From: Anaerolineales bacterium UBA2317
GTDB lineage: Bacteria; Chloroflexota; Anaerolineae; Anaerolineales; Villigracilaceae
Direction of reading: 5' to 3'
NCBI GenBank assembly: GCA_002345215.1
Contig: DDVH01000027.1
Span: 1 to 15,227, forward strand
Length of the DNA: 15,227 bases
The position numbers and the translations under genes are program-made. Shown one piece after another: positions 5,510-12,057 of this stretch; position 1 is the first letter of the stretch, and each line of letters opens with the position of its first letter. Below the pieces are notes generated by a model. The model was not told the DNA's origin. It saw only the letters and a list, made by a program, of their open reading frames with translations, and ran no database searches.

Positions 5510-6280
5510 TTATTTCAACTGCTCTTTCAACTCCTCATAAATCCCCGGTGTGGATGCAATAATTGATAACGGCGCGGATAAATAATCATCTCTCCCATCC
5601 ACAGCGGTGACTTTAGCTCCTGCTTCTTCACAAATCAATCCAGCGGCGGCGATGTCCCACGCTTTTAGTTTAAATTCCCAAAACGCATCAAAACGACCTG
5701 CGGCGACGTAACAACCATCTAAAGCGGCGGAGCCAAGTCTACGCACGCCTTGAGTCTTTTTTCCTAAACGTTCAAAATATTTGAAATTATCTAATTCGGT
5801 ATTCCAAGTGTCGTAAGGAAAACCTGTCACCAACAAACTTTTGCCTAATTCTTTTGTTTCAGATACTTGTATCTTTTTTCCATTCAGAAATGCGCCTTTA
5901 TTTCTTTCAGCAGAAAACATTTCATCACGCAATGGGTCATACACTGCGGCGTGAGACATTTTTCCGTTCAAAGCAAATCCAATAGAAACACAAAAGATAG
6001 GAATGTGATGAGCATAATTGACCGTGCCATCTAATGGGTCAATGTACCAAAGGTCTTCGTTACTGCCTGAAATGCTTCCAGTTTCTTCTGTCAAAATATG
6101 ACCGCCGGGGAATTTAGAAGCAATTTCATTTAACAAAAATGCTTCGGAGGCATGGTCTGCTTCGGTGACCAAATCAATTATCCCCTTGTATTGAATCGTG
6201 TGGGCTTTGTTATATCCATCTTGTAAAATTTTTCCTGCTCCGCGTGCTAATGTTTCAATATCAGATAATGTTGGTTTCAT
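5510..6280 (-). CDS. Inositol monophosphatase family phosphatase (SuhB-like)
   Basis: 256 residues, the usual length for the family of Mg2+-dependent, lithium-sensitive phosphatases (EC 3.1.3.25 and relatives). All metal-binding motifs are present: LTEETG (Glu65-Glu66), WYIDPLDGTVNY (Asp81, Asp84) and KAWDIAAAGLICEEAG (Trp208-Asp209). The likely substrate is myo-inositol-1-phosphate, but the family also covers sugar, histidinol and nucleotide phosphatases and the sequence does not settle which. It starts 21 bases after the arginase stop on the same strand with only a weak purine-rich ribosome site, so it is likely the last gene of the arginase transcript. Confidence 0.92.
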   Translation of the reverse strand: MKPTLSDIETLARGAGKILQDGYNKAHTIQYKGIIDLVTEADHASEAFLLNEIASKFPGGHILTEETGSISGSNEDLWYIDPLDGTVNYAHHIPIFCVSIGFALNGKMSHAAVYDPLRDEMFSAERNKGAFLNGKKIQVSETKELGKSLLVTGFPYDTWNTELDNFKYFERLGKKTQGVRRLGSAALDGCYVAAGRFDAFWEFKLKAWDIAAAGLICEEAGAKVTAVDGRDDYLSAPLSIIASTPGIYEELKEQLK

Positions 6281-6301
6281 AAAATAATTTTCTTTCGTTT
6301 T

Positions 6302-7201
6302 TTAACCACTCCAAATACGGCTACCCAATGCAGATAATGCAAATTCGACTGCAAGTTTTGCTGTTTGATTTTGCACATCCAAAATTGGATTCACTTCCAC
6401 AATATCTAAACCGATTAACTTTCCAGTTTCGGCAATCATCTCACAAGCCAAATGCGCTTCACGATGTGTAATGCCCGCAGGCACTGGCGTACCAACGCCC
6501 GGCGCAAACTGTGGGTCAAGTGCATCTAGATCAAACGAAAAATAAATTCCATCTACATCACGGCTCACATGCGCAATCGCTTTTTCCATCATCGCCACCA
6601 TACCGTAACGATCAATTTGTTCCATGCTCAACACCAACGCGTTTGCATTTCGCAAATTATCTTTTTCACCGGGGTCTAAATCTCGCGCGCCGACAATAGC
6701 AATTTTATTTGGGTCAATGACAGGAATTGTTTCATCCCACAATTGCACCAAACTTTTATCACCATAACCAGTGAGTGCCGCAAGTGACATACCATGAATA
6801 TTTCCTGATGGTGTCGTTTTATCGGTATTGAAATCTGCATGAGCATCAAACCAGATGACTCCGATTTTTTTATTGCGAGCCGCGCCACGCACTGAACCAA
6901 TTGATAGACTATGGTCGCCTCCGATCACTAGGGGAAAGTTGCCACGCTGAATGGAAGTTGATACTGCGCCTGAAACCCTTCTCGACATCGGGACGATGCA
7001 ATCTAAATACTTCAACTTGGGATTTTTAATCGTACACTTTTCAGCAATTGGAACTTCAATATTGCCTTCGTCCTGCACGGTATAACCTAAGTCTTCTAAT
7101 TTTTTTTGTAAGCCTGCATACCGAATCGCACTGGGACCCATATCCACACCGCGACGGTCTGCGCCTAAATCTATCGGTACGCCGATAATGTTAATTTGCA
7201 T
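6302..7201 (-). CDS. rocF: Arginase
   Basis: 299 residues, the standard bacterial arginase length. It hydrolyses L-arginine to ornithine and urea with a binuclear Mn2+ centre. The metal ligands are visible in order: GGDHSLS (His97), DAHADFN (Asp119, His121, Asp123) and FDLDALDP (Asp224, Asp226). Substrate-binding residues Asn125 in ADFN, SGNIHGM (132-138) and Glu270 in DIVEVNP are also present. The N-terminus IIGVPIDLGADRRGVDMGPS is typical of true arginases rather than agmatinase or formimidoylglutamase. GGAGA lies about eight bases before the ATG. The sequence immediately upstream is a dispersed repeat, then the stop of the GGDEF gene. No ornithine-using enzyme is adjacent. Confidence 0.95.
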   Translation of the reverse strand: MQINIIGVPIDLGADRRGVDMGPSAIRYAGLQKKLEDLGYTVQDEGNIEVPIAEKCTIKNPKLKYLDCIVPMSRRVSGAVSTSIQRGNFPLVIGGDHSLSIGSVRGAARNKKIGVIWFDAHADFNTDKTTPSGNIHGMSLAALTGYGDKSLVQLWDETIPVIDPNKIAIVGARDLDPGEKDNLRNANALVLSMEQIDRYGMVAMMEKAIAHVSRDVDGIYFSFDLDALDPQFAPGVGTPVPAGITHREAHLACEMIAETGKLIGLDIVEVNPILDVQNQTAKLAVEFALSALGSRIWSG

Positions 7202-7226
7202 TTTTTATTTCTCCATAATAAGTTTG

Positions 7227-7336
7227 TGTCATGCTGAGCCACGCTTTTGTTTTTTGTGGCGAAGCATCTCTACAATTATCTCAGAGACTCTTCGCCAATC
7301 CCTTCACCTAGTTCAGGGCTTCAGCTCAGAGTGACA
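7227..7336. repeat. Dispersed palindromic repeat (TGTCATGCTGAGC type)
   Basis: Outer ends TGTCATGCTGAGC (7227-7239) and GCTCAGAGTGACA (7324-7336) are reverse complements with two mismatches. An inner pair, TGGCGAAGCATCTC (7257-7270) and GAGACTCTTCGCCA (7284-7297), matches at 12 of 14. The wording TGTCAT.CTGAGC..GCGAAGCATCT..CTCAGAGTGACA belongs to a repeat type I recognise from many bacterial genomes. It fills the gap between the GGDEF gene and arginase and extends into the GGDEF coding end. Confidence 0.8.
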
Positions 7337-8276
7337 CAGCCGAATACATCGTCACACGATTTCTACCATTCGCTTTGGATTGATACAAGGCTTGGTCTGC
7401 CAAACTTAACACAGCCTCACTTGAAGCGGAATGATTTGGGAAGGTTGCCACACCAGCAGAAAATGTGCTTTTAATGTTTTGATTTTCAAATTCAATGTTC
7501 ATTGCTTCAAATTGCTTGCGTAACACTTCTGCTCTTTCATAAGCAGATTCTGTCGAAGCATTCGGCATCAGAATCACAAACTCTTCACCACCAAATCTAC
7601 ATAGTAAATCACCTGTGCGCACATTATCGGATAAAAAATTTGCGAAAGTTTGTAATACAAAATCTCCGCATTTGTGACCATAGGTGTCATTTATCTTTTT
7701 AAAAAAATCTATATCCAAAATAATAAAAGACAATGGCGAATTTTCACGGATGGCTTGAGCCGATTCTTTTTCCAATGTTTCAGAAAAGAACCTGCGATTA
7801 AATAATCCTGTCAATGGGTCGCGGATGGCTTGTTCTTGTAATTGCGCGCGCAGTGATTCAACTTCTTCAATCTTGCCCCATAAAATTTCGTTCATATCGG
7901 TCAAATCATTTTCGGCTTGCTTTCTTTCTGTAACATCGTGAGCCACAATGGCTCTGCTACTTAATTTTCCATCATTTTTATTTTTGATAGGAATGACCAT
8001 CAACTCCACAATCCGCACAGGGTCACCGGGCAAAGTCACTTCTTCGCGCGTTTCTTCAGTGACTAACATACGATTCAAAAATTGGGGCCATGCTTTGAAA
8101 ATTTGTAACGGGTCTTTGCCAATCATTTCAGATTTTTGAATCCCTGTCCATGCTTCTGCAATTTCGTTTACATCCAAAATTAAATCATCTGCGCCTAACA
8201 CAACCACCAATTGTGGGATGTGGTCCATCACAATATCACGAGCCAAAGGGATTAAGTTTTCTTTTTGTTTTTTCAT
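7326..8276 (-). CDS. PAS-GGDEF diguanylate cyclase
   Basis: 316 residues, predicted soluble. A PAS domain spans about 12-118, ending in the usual VAHDVTERKQAE. A short coiled-coil linker (about 120-150) leads to a GGDEF domain starting DPLTGLFNRRFF (153-164). The catalytic motif is GGEEF (229-233), the metal-binding ILDIDFFKKIND is at 186-197, and an RxxD inhibitory site (Arg220-Asp223) precedes the active site. The enzyme should therefore make cyclic di-GMP from GTP and be feedback-inhibited. The start ATG shares one base with the hutI stop (TAATG), indicating translational coupling. The last residues SAVSL and the stop are encoded by a dispersed repeat. What the PAS domain senses is unknown. 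Confidence 0.93.
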   Translation of the reverse strand: MKKQKENLIPLARDIVMDHIPQLVVVLGADDLILDVNEIAEAWTGIQKSEMIGKDPLQIFKAWPQFLNRMLVTEETREEVTLPGDPVRIVELMVIPIKNKNDGKLSSRAIVAHDVTERKQAENDLTDMNEILWGKIEEVESLRAQLQEQAIRDPLTGLFNRRFFSETLEKESAQAIRENSPLSFIILDIDFFKKINDTYGHKCGDFVLQTFANFLSDNVRTGDLLCRFGGEEFVILMPNASTESAYERAEVLRKQFEAMNIEFENQNIKSTFSAGVATFPNHSASSEAVLSLADQALYQSKANGRNRVTMYSAVSL

Positions 8277-9550
8277 TACGCAGTTCGATAATACCCCACA
8301 TCTACAGAATAGATTTGTCCGCGCTTGACGATTTGTTTTACCAAATTTGTCCCATAGCGATAGCCTAATTGACGATAATCGGAAACGGACAAAATCAACA
8401 TATCGGCTTGTTTGCCAATTTCTAAAGAACCAACCACATCGGCTTTGCGAATGGCTTGGGCGGCATTAATTGTTGCACAGGCAATGGCTTGAGCAGGTGT
8501 TAATTTCATAGTACGACAAGCTAATGCAATTACAAACTGCATAGATTCATTCCATGTGGTGCCGGGGTTACAGTCTGTGGCTAAAGCAAGAATTGCATCT
8601 GCTTCTATAAATTTTTTAGCAGGCGTGTAATTTTTTTCTGCCAATCCAAAAGGCGTACAAGGCAATGAGACTGCCACTGTGTCAGATTTTGCTAACGCCT
8701 GAATATCCGCATCAGACGTGACTACTAAATGGTCAGCGGAAGCGGCATTTAATTCCGCCGCAAGAGATGCCCCACCGAGATTGTCAAATTCGTCGGCGTG
8801 AATCTTAAGTGGAAATCCCAGCGAACCTGCCGAAGTCAAGACTTGACGCGATTGTTCCAAAGTAAATGCTTTCGTCTCACAAAATACATCCACAAAAGGA
8901 AGTGATTTGCTTGGGGCATGAGTCTCCCACCATTCTTTTAACATTGGCAAAGTTGTATTTGTAATTTCATCTATATAACCTTGCGGGTTTTCTTTATATT
9001 CTGGTGGAATTGCATGTGCGCCTAAATAAGTATAAGAAAGTTCAATGGGTGTTTCATCACTTAATGCCAGCAAAGTTTTTAACAAGCGCAGTTCAGTTGC
9101 GGTATTTAATCCATAGCCCGTTTTTGCTTCAGCAGTAGTGGTGCCATTACGAAACATTCGAATCAAACGCGGACGAGTTTGTGCCATAAGTGTTTCAATG
9201 CTAGCCGTGCGCGTTGCCTTAACTGTTGAGAGAATTCCGCCGCCTTCTGCCAGAATATCTAAATAAGATTTGCCAGACATTTTGAGTTCAAATTCGCTGG
9301 CTCTATCTCCTGCCCAAACGATGTGAGTGTGCGGGTCTACAAAGCCTGGCATCACTACACAACCACCCGCGTCAAAAGTCGGCTCGTCGGGATAGGCATT
9401 TTTTAATTCATCCGTTTTGCCAATTGCAATAATCTTTTCATCTCGAAACAGAATCGCGCCATTTTCAATAATACTTAATGTGCCCAGAGATTTCCCGCGT
9501 TGCGGTCCGCCGGATAGGGTCAAGAGTTGAGAAGCAGAATGAATGAGCAT
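8276..9550 (-). CDS. hutI: Imidazolonepropionase
   Basis: 424 residues from the ATG at 9550. It is a metal-dependent amidohydrolase that converts imidazolone-5-propionate to N-formimidoyl-L-glutamate in histidine degradation (EC 3.5.2.7). Metal and active-site motifs: DPHTHIVWAGDR (His74, His76), TTTAEAKTGYGL (137-148), YLGAHAIP (His179), KIHADEF (His251) and ATDCNPGT (Asp326). The frame stays open upstream to 9661, but those 37 residues come largely from a degenerate dispersed repeat. The 9550 start, with GGTG a few bases upstream, matches the family length. hutH, hutU and hutG are not in the window. The gene's stop overlaps the GGDEF start by one base. Confidence 0.94.
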   Translation of the reverse strand: MLIHSASQLLTLSGGPQRGKSLGTLSIIENGAILFRDEKIIAIGKTDELKNAYPDEPTFDAGGCVVMPGFVDPHTHIVWAGDRASEFELKMSGKSYLDILAEGGGILSTVKATRTASIETLMAQTRPRLIRMFRNGTTTAEAKTGYGLNTATELRLLKTLLALSDETPIELSYTYLGAHAIPPEYKENPQGYIDEITNTTLPMLKEWWETHAPSKSLPFVDVFCETKAFTLEQSRQVLTSAGSLGFPLKIHADEFDNLGGASLAAELNAASADHLVVTSDADIQALAKSDTVAVSLPCTPFGLAEKNYTPAKKFIEADAILALATDCNPGTTWNESMQFVIALACRTMKLTPAQAIACATINAAQAIRKADVVGSLEIGKQADMLILSVSDYRQLGYRYGTNLVKQIVKRGQIYSVDVGYYRTA

Positions 9551-9573
9551 AAAATCACCAGTTTTTGGTTTAT

Positions 9574-9616
9574 TTAACCACAGAAAATGCACAGACCGAG
9601 GAACTCGCAAAGAAAA
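9574..9616. repeat. Degenerate dispersed repeat (AACCACAGA...CACAGA type)
   Basis: TTAACCACAGAAAATGCACAG and the following CCGAGGAACTCGCAAAGAAAA resemble the AACCACAGAGGACACAGAG-type dispersed element found in many bacterial genomes, with several mutations. It lies just upstream of hutI and explains the spurious N-terminal extension of that reading frame. Confidence 0.45.
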
Positions 9617-9668
9617 CCATATCCCGTTTGTAGCTAACATTTCTGTTAAGGTAGCCCTCATATATTCC

Positions 9669-9722
9669 TTGCTTTTTTCGACTTGCTATGTAGAATCAAT
9701 ATATCTCAGTAAGTTTCTGAGA
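9669..9722 (+). promoter_or_regulatory. Promoter and leader hairpin of the first Flp pilin
   Basis: TTGCTT (9669-9674), a 16-base spacer and TAGAAT (9691-9696) form the promoter. The leader carries a hairpin of TCTCAG (9704-9709) and CTGAGA (9717-9722) about ten bases before AAGGAG. The second pilin has the same layout with the same spacer length, and 20 of the 28 promoter bases match between the two. Confidence 0.6.
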
Positions 9723-9748
9723 AATTTATGAGAAAGGAGAAATTCGCC

Positions 9749-9904
9749 ATGTTATTTTCACCCAAAGAAAAAGGCCAAGGTCTTGTTGAATACGCTTTGA
9801 TTCTTGTTTTAGTCGCTATTGTTGTTATTGCTGCATTGATGGTTCTCGGACCAATCATCGGTAATGTATTCAGCAAAGTTAACTCAAGCCTTACCAACGT
9901 ATAA
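9749..9904 (+). CDS. flp: Flp/Tad-type minipilin (copy 1)
   Basis: A 51-residue prepilin starting MLFSPKEKGQGLVEYALILV. The class-III (Flp) processing site is clear: cleavage after Gly9 leaves a mature N-terminus QGLVEY with Glu at position 5 and Tyr at 6, followed by about 20 hydrophobic residues (VLVAIVVIAALMVLGPIIG). Mature subunits of about 42 residues would assemble into Flp pili through a Tad secretion machine, none of whose other genes are in this window. The ribosome site AAGGAG lies about nine bases before the ATG. It has its own promoter and a strong terminator, so it is monocistronic. It differs from copy 2 at only three residues. Confidence 0.9.
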   Translation: MLFSPKEKGQGLVEYALILVLVAIVVIAALMVLGPIIGNVFSKVNSSLTNV

Positions 9905-9926
9905 ATTTAAAATTTCAAAGAAAAGT

Positions 9927-9957
9927 AAAAGCCCTGCTGTACAGCAGGGCTTTTCTT
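9927..9957 (+). terminator. Intrinsic terminator of Flp pilin copy 1
   Basis: A perfect 14-base stem: AAAAGCCCTGCTGT (9927-9940) and its complement (9941-9954), ending in TTTT followed by CTTTCTT. It begins 22 bases after the pilin stop. Confidence 0.9.
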
Positions 9958-10008
9958 TCTTGTAAGGTTATACTAACATAAATGTTAAGGATTTACCCTT
10001 TTTACCAC

Positions 10009-10063
10009 TTGCAATTTTCCCAATGCGATGTAAAATGGAAGAAGTTCAGAGAATTCGCTCTGA
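10009..10063 (+). promoter_or_regulatory. Promoter and leader hairpin of the second Flp pilin
   Basis: TTGCAA (10009-10014), 16 bases and TAAAAT (10031-10036) form the promoter. The leader hairpin TCAGAG (10046-10051) / CTCTGA (10058-10063) is followed by GAAA and then AAAGGAGAAATT, as in copy 1. Confidence 0.65.
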
Positions 10064-10092
10064 GAAACTATTGAAGAAAGGAGAAATTTGTC

Positions 10093-10248
10093 ATGTTATT
10101 TTCACCCAAAGAAAAAGGCCAAGGTCTTGTTGAATATGCATTAATTCTTGTTTTAGTTGCCATTGTCGTTATTGCGGCTTTGATGGTTCTCGGACCAATC
10201 ATTGGTAACGTCTTCAGCAAGATTAACTCCAGCCTTGGTGGCGTATAA
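10093..10248 (+). CDS. flp: Flp/Tad-type minipilin (copy 2)
   Basis: A 51-residue prepilin identical to copy 1 except for Val43 to Ile and a C-terminus GGV instead of TNV. The KG/QGLVEY processing site and hydrophobic helix are unchanged. Many codons differ silently between the copies, so the duplication is not very recent and the protein sequence is under constraint or homogenised. It has its own promoter, leader hairpin, AAGGAG ribosome site and terminator. The two copies could be co-assembled subunits or a gene-dosage pair; the sequence does not distinguish these. Confidence 0.9.
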   Translation: MLFSPKEKGQGLVEYALILVLVAIVVIAALMVLGPIIGNVFSKINSSLGGV

Positions 10249-10260
10249 TTTTCGCCTTAA

Positions 10261-10300
10261 AAATAAAAAAGCCCCGTCATATGACGGGGCTTTTTTATTT
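10261..10300. terminator. Bidirectional terminator shared by Flp copy 2 and the methyltransferase gene
   Basis: A perfect 40-base palindrome: a GC core GCCCCGTCAT/ATGACGGGGC flanked by AAATAAAAAA and TTTTTTATTT, giving a T tract in either direction. The minus-strand methyltransferase stop (10295-10297) lies inside it. Confidence 0.92.
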
Positions 10301-10810
10301 TTCATATACCCAAATTAGATTTTCTCTATCAAATATGATCGCTTGCCAATTAGGCAGTTCGAAAGCAACTGTTACAACCCTTGTACCCGCCTTTAATTCA
10401 TTCCTTAATTTCTTATTCAGACGTTCCCCAAATTCAGATGTGAGATATGCAAAGACCACATCTGCCTGACTTAAATCTGACTTAAAAAAATTCCCCGCTT
10501 CAATTTTGACCTTCGACCTGATTCCACTGCGTAGGCAGTTTACCCAGCTGATAAAACACTGCACTGGACCAACCTCAATCCCGACAGCATTTGCCCCAAA
10601 ATCTTTCGCCGCAATGACAAGTACTTGTCCATGTCCACAACCTAAATCATAGAGGGTTTCATTCGGTTGCAGATTTGCCAACTCCAAAGCCTTGCGGATT
10701 CTGTCTGGATGGGTAGAAATCGGCGGAAGCCCATACCAAGCTGGCACAAGCACATACAACAAAGCAATAATCAGAATTAAGACTACAAAGATGATTAATA
10801 AAACTTGCAT
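10295..10810 (-). CDS. Membrane-anchored class I SAM-dependent methyltransferase, FAM173-like
   Basis: 171 residues from the ATG at 10810. A single N-terminal membrane span (about 2-22) anchors a small Rossmann methyltransferase. Motif I is YDLGCGHG (54-61), with the acidic residue ending the second strand at Glu79 (GIEVGP). DVVFAYLTSEFGERLNKKL and VAFELPNW (148-155) match the layout of the FAM173 (ATP-synthase c-subunit lysine methyltransferase) group, as does the entry segment THPDRIRKALELA. Substrate is unknown; protein lysine methylation is an inference from that resemblance. A GTG at 10834 is an upstream alternative, but the ATG has AAGGGA six bases before it and overlaps the MFS stop (TAATG), so the genes are translationally coupled. 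Confidence 0.85.
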   Translation of the reverse strand: MQVLLIIFVVLILIIALLYVLVPAWYGLPPISTHPDRIRKALELANLQPNETLYDLGCGHGQVLVIAAKDFGANAVGIEVGPVQCFISWVNCLRSGIRSKVKIEAGNFFKSDLSQADVVFAYLTSEFGERLNKKLRNELKAGTRVVTVAFELPNWQAIIFDRENLIWVYEK

Positions 10811-11952
10811 TAAGTTCCCTTTTGCATTCTCCACAAAGCCAACAGACCTAAAATGTTAAAACCCACCGCAATAATAGTCACTACTCCAAACCCAAATTGC
10901 TGATAAATATAAGCCGCTAAAAATGCTCCAATGGCACGCCCAATGGCATGGCCTGTGACGTTTAGAGATAACATCGTTGCTCTTGCTGATGGAACAAGTT
11001 CTGTCATTAAGGGAATATGACTGACCATCACATATTCAAATGTAATGTAAAACAAAAATAATCCAATCAATGCGCCTGTTTGCGTTTGCCCAAGGATGGG
11101 GAGAAGAATCAAAGCAACCGCGTTCGTCACCAAGCCTAAAGTAAGAGCGAGCGGTTTTCCTAATCGGTCAGTGGTTAGGGCTACTAATCCTTCTCCACTT
11201 AATTCTGAAATCCCAATGACTGCTGAGGCTCCTGCGAGGGCAATAATTTTTAATCCAAAAGAATCTTCAAGCCAGACTCCAAAAATCACATTGACCAGTT
11301 CATTGGCGGCACTGGCAAACAATGCGATTGAAATTCCAATGATTGCAGTTTTAGATGAAAACACTGCGCGAAAACCTTCACGCGAATTCATGACAGGTTC
11401 ATGGTGGGTATCTTCTTTTGGGACGATTCGCCACACAATAAAAAATGCCAAAAGCCCAAGTAAAGTAAAGAGTGGAAATGGTGCTGACCAACCAAAACGG
11501 TCTATTAAAAAGCCGACAAGTGGAATTCCAAAAATAAAAGCAAAAGACCAGGCTACTTCAGTGACTGCTAACGCCGTGCCACGTTTATGATATGGAATAC
11601 GGTCACCAAAATAGGCTTGCATGGAAGGGTCAAAAATAAATTTACCAACCATTGCCAACATGAGTGCAATGGCTAAAGTCCAAAACGATGGATAAATTGC
11701 AACGATGAACATACCGAAAATAAAAATGGAAATCCCCATCAACATGCCAAATTTTCTGCCACGCCTATCTGCAATAGGTGCAAAGAATGGACTCAATGCA
11801 CCAACCAATGAACGAGCAGTCATTAACAATGAAAAAGTTTGTAACTCTACACCAACGCCACGCGCAAACACAGATAAAAACGGATATACCATTCTGTGAG
11901 CCGAATTGAGAATGGTACGCAATAACATGAAGATAATGAGTTGAATTCGCAT
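10810..11952 (-). CDS. Major facilitator superfamily transporter
   Basis: 380 residues with about 12 membrane spans. The signature after the second span, PIADRRGRKFGMLMG (residues about 59-73), is the MFS motif A, and TTDRLGKPLAL repeats it weakly in the second half. The central loop (KEDTHHEPVMNSREG) separates two six-span halves. Homology is to drug/metabolite exporters of the DHA1 type, but the substrate cannot be read from sequence. The ATG at 11952 has a GGAA about ten bases upstream. The downstream methyltransferase begins on the stop codon. Divergent from the P-type ATPase with a 105-base shared control region. Confidence 0.9.
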   Translation of the reverse strand: MRIQLIIFMLLRTILNSAHRMVYPFLSVFARGVGVELQTFSLLMTARSLVGALSPFFAPIADRRGRKFGMLMGISIFIFGMFIVAIYPSFWTLAIALMLAMVGKFIFDPSMQAYFGDRIPYHKRGTALAVTEVAWSFAFIFGIPLVGFLIDRFGWSAPFPLFTLLGLLAFFIVWRIVPKEDTHHEPVMNSREGFRAVFSSKTAIIGISIALFASAANELVNVIFGVWLEDSFGLKIIALAGASAVIGISELSGEGLVALTTDRLGKPLALTLGLVTNAVALILLPILGQTQTGALIGLFLFYITFEYVMVSHIPLMTELVPSARATMLSLNVTGHAIGRAIGAFLAAYIYQQFGFGVVTIIAVGFNILGLLALWRMQKGT

Positions 11953-12009
11953 TGATTTTATTTTCCAATAAGTGAGATGAGGTTGAATTGTAACCTTCTC
12001 TTTATTTTA

Positions 12010-12046
12010 TTGCATGAATACTTGACAATTGTTGCATGTGTAAAAT
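12010..12046 (+). promoter_or_regulatory. Candidate control region of the P-type ATPase gene
   Basis: TAAAAT (12041-12046) is a plausible -10 box, which puts initiation about five bases before the ATG at 12058. There is no Shine-Dalgarno sequence. TTGACA at 12022-12027 looks like a -35 box but is only 13 bases away. A direct repeat TTGCATG occurs at 12010-12016 and 12032-12038, 22 bases apart (about two helical turns), and could be an operator. Confidence 0.35.
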
Positions 12047-12057
12047 AAACTCAATTT

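Noticed and set aside
4005..5510. Integrated element with attachment sites at tRNA-Ile2
   Set aside because: I looked for a second copy of the tRNA 3' end up to the phosphatase gene and found none, and there is no integrase.
6302..7201. Formimidoylglutamase (HutG) instead of arginase, given nearby hutI
   Set aside because: The GVPIDLGADRRGVDMGPS start and SGNIHGMSLA segment are those of true arginases, and the gene is separated from hutI by the GGDEF gene and a repeat.
9551..9661. N-terminal extension of hutI to an upstream start at 9661
   Set aside because: The extra 37 residues are encoded largely by a degenerate dispersed repeat, and family similarity begins at the ATG at 9550.
11096..11590. 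164-codon open frame on the plus strand within the MFS gene
   Set aside because: It is an antisense shadow of the clearly coding transporter gene and has no ribosome site or family resemblance.
12022..12046. TTGACA / TAAAAT as a standard promoter for the ATPase
   Set aside because: The spacer is 13 bases, too short for a normal sigma-70 promoter; only the -10 box is kept as a candidate.
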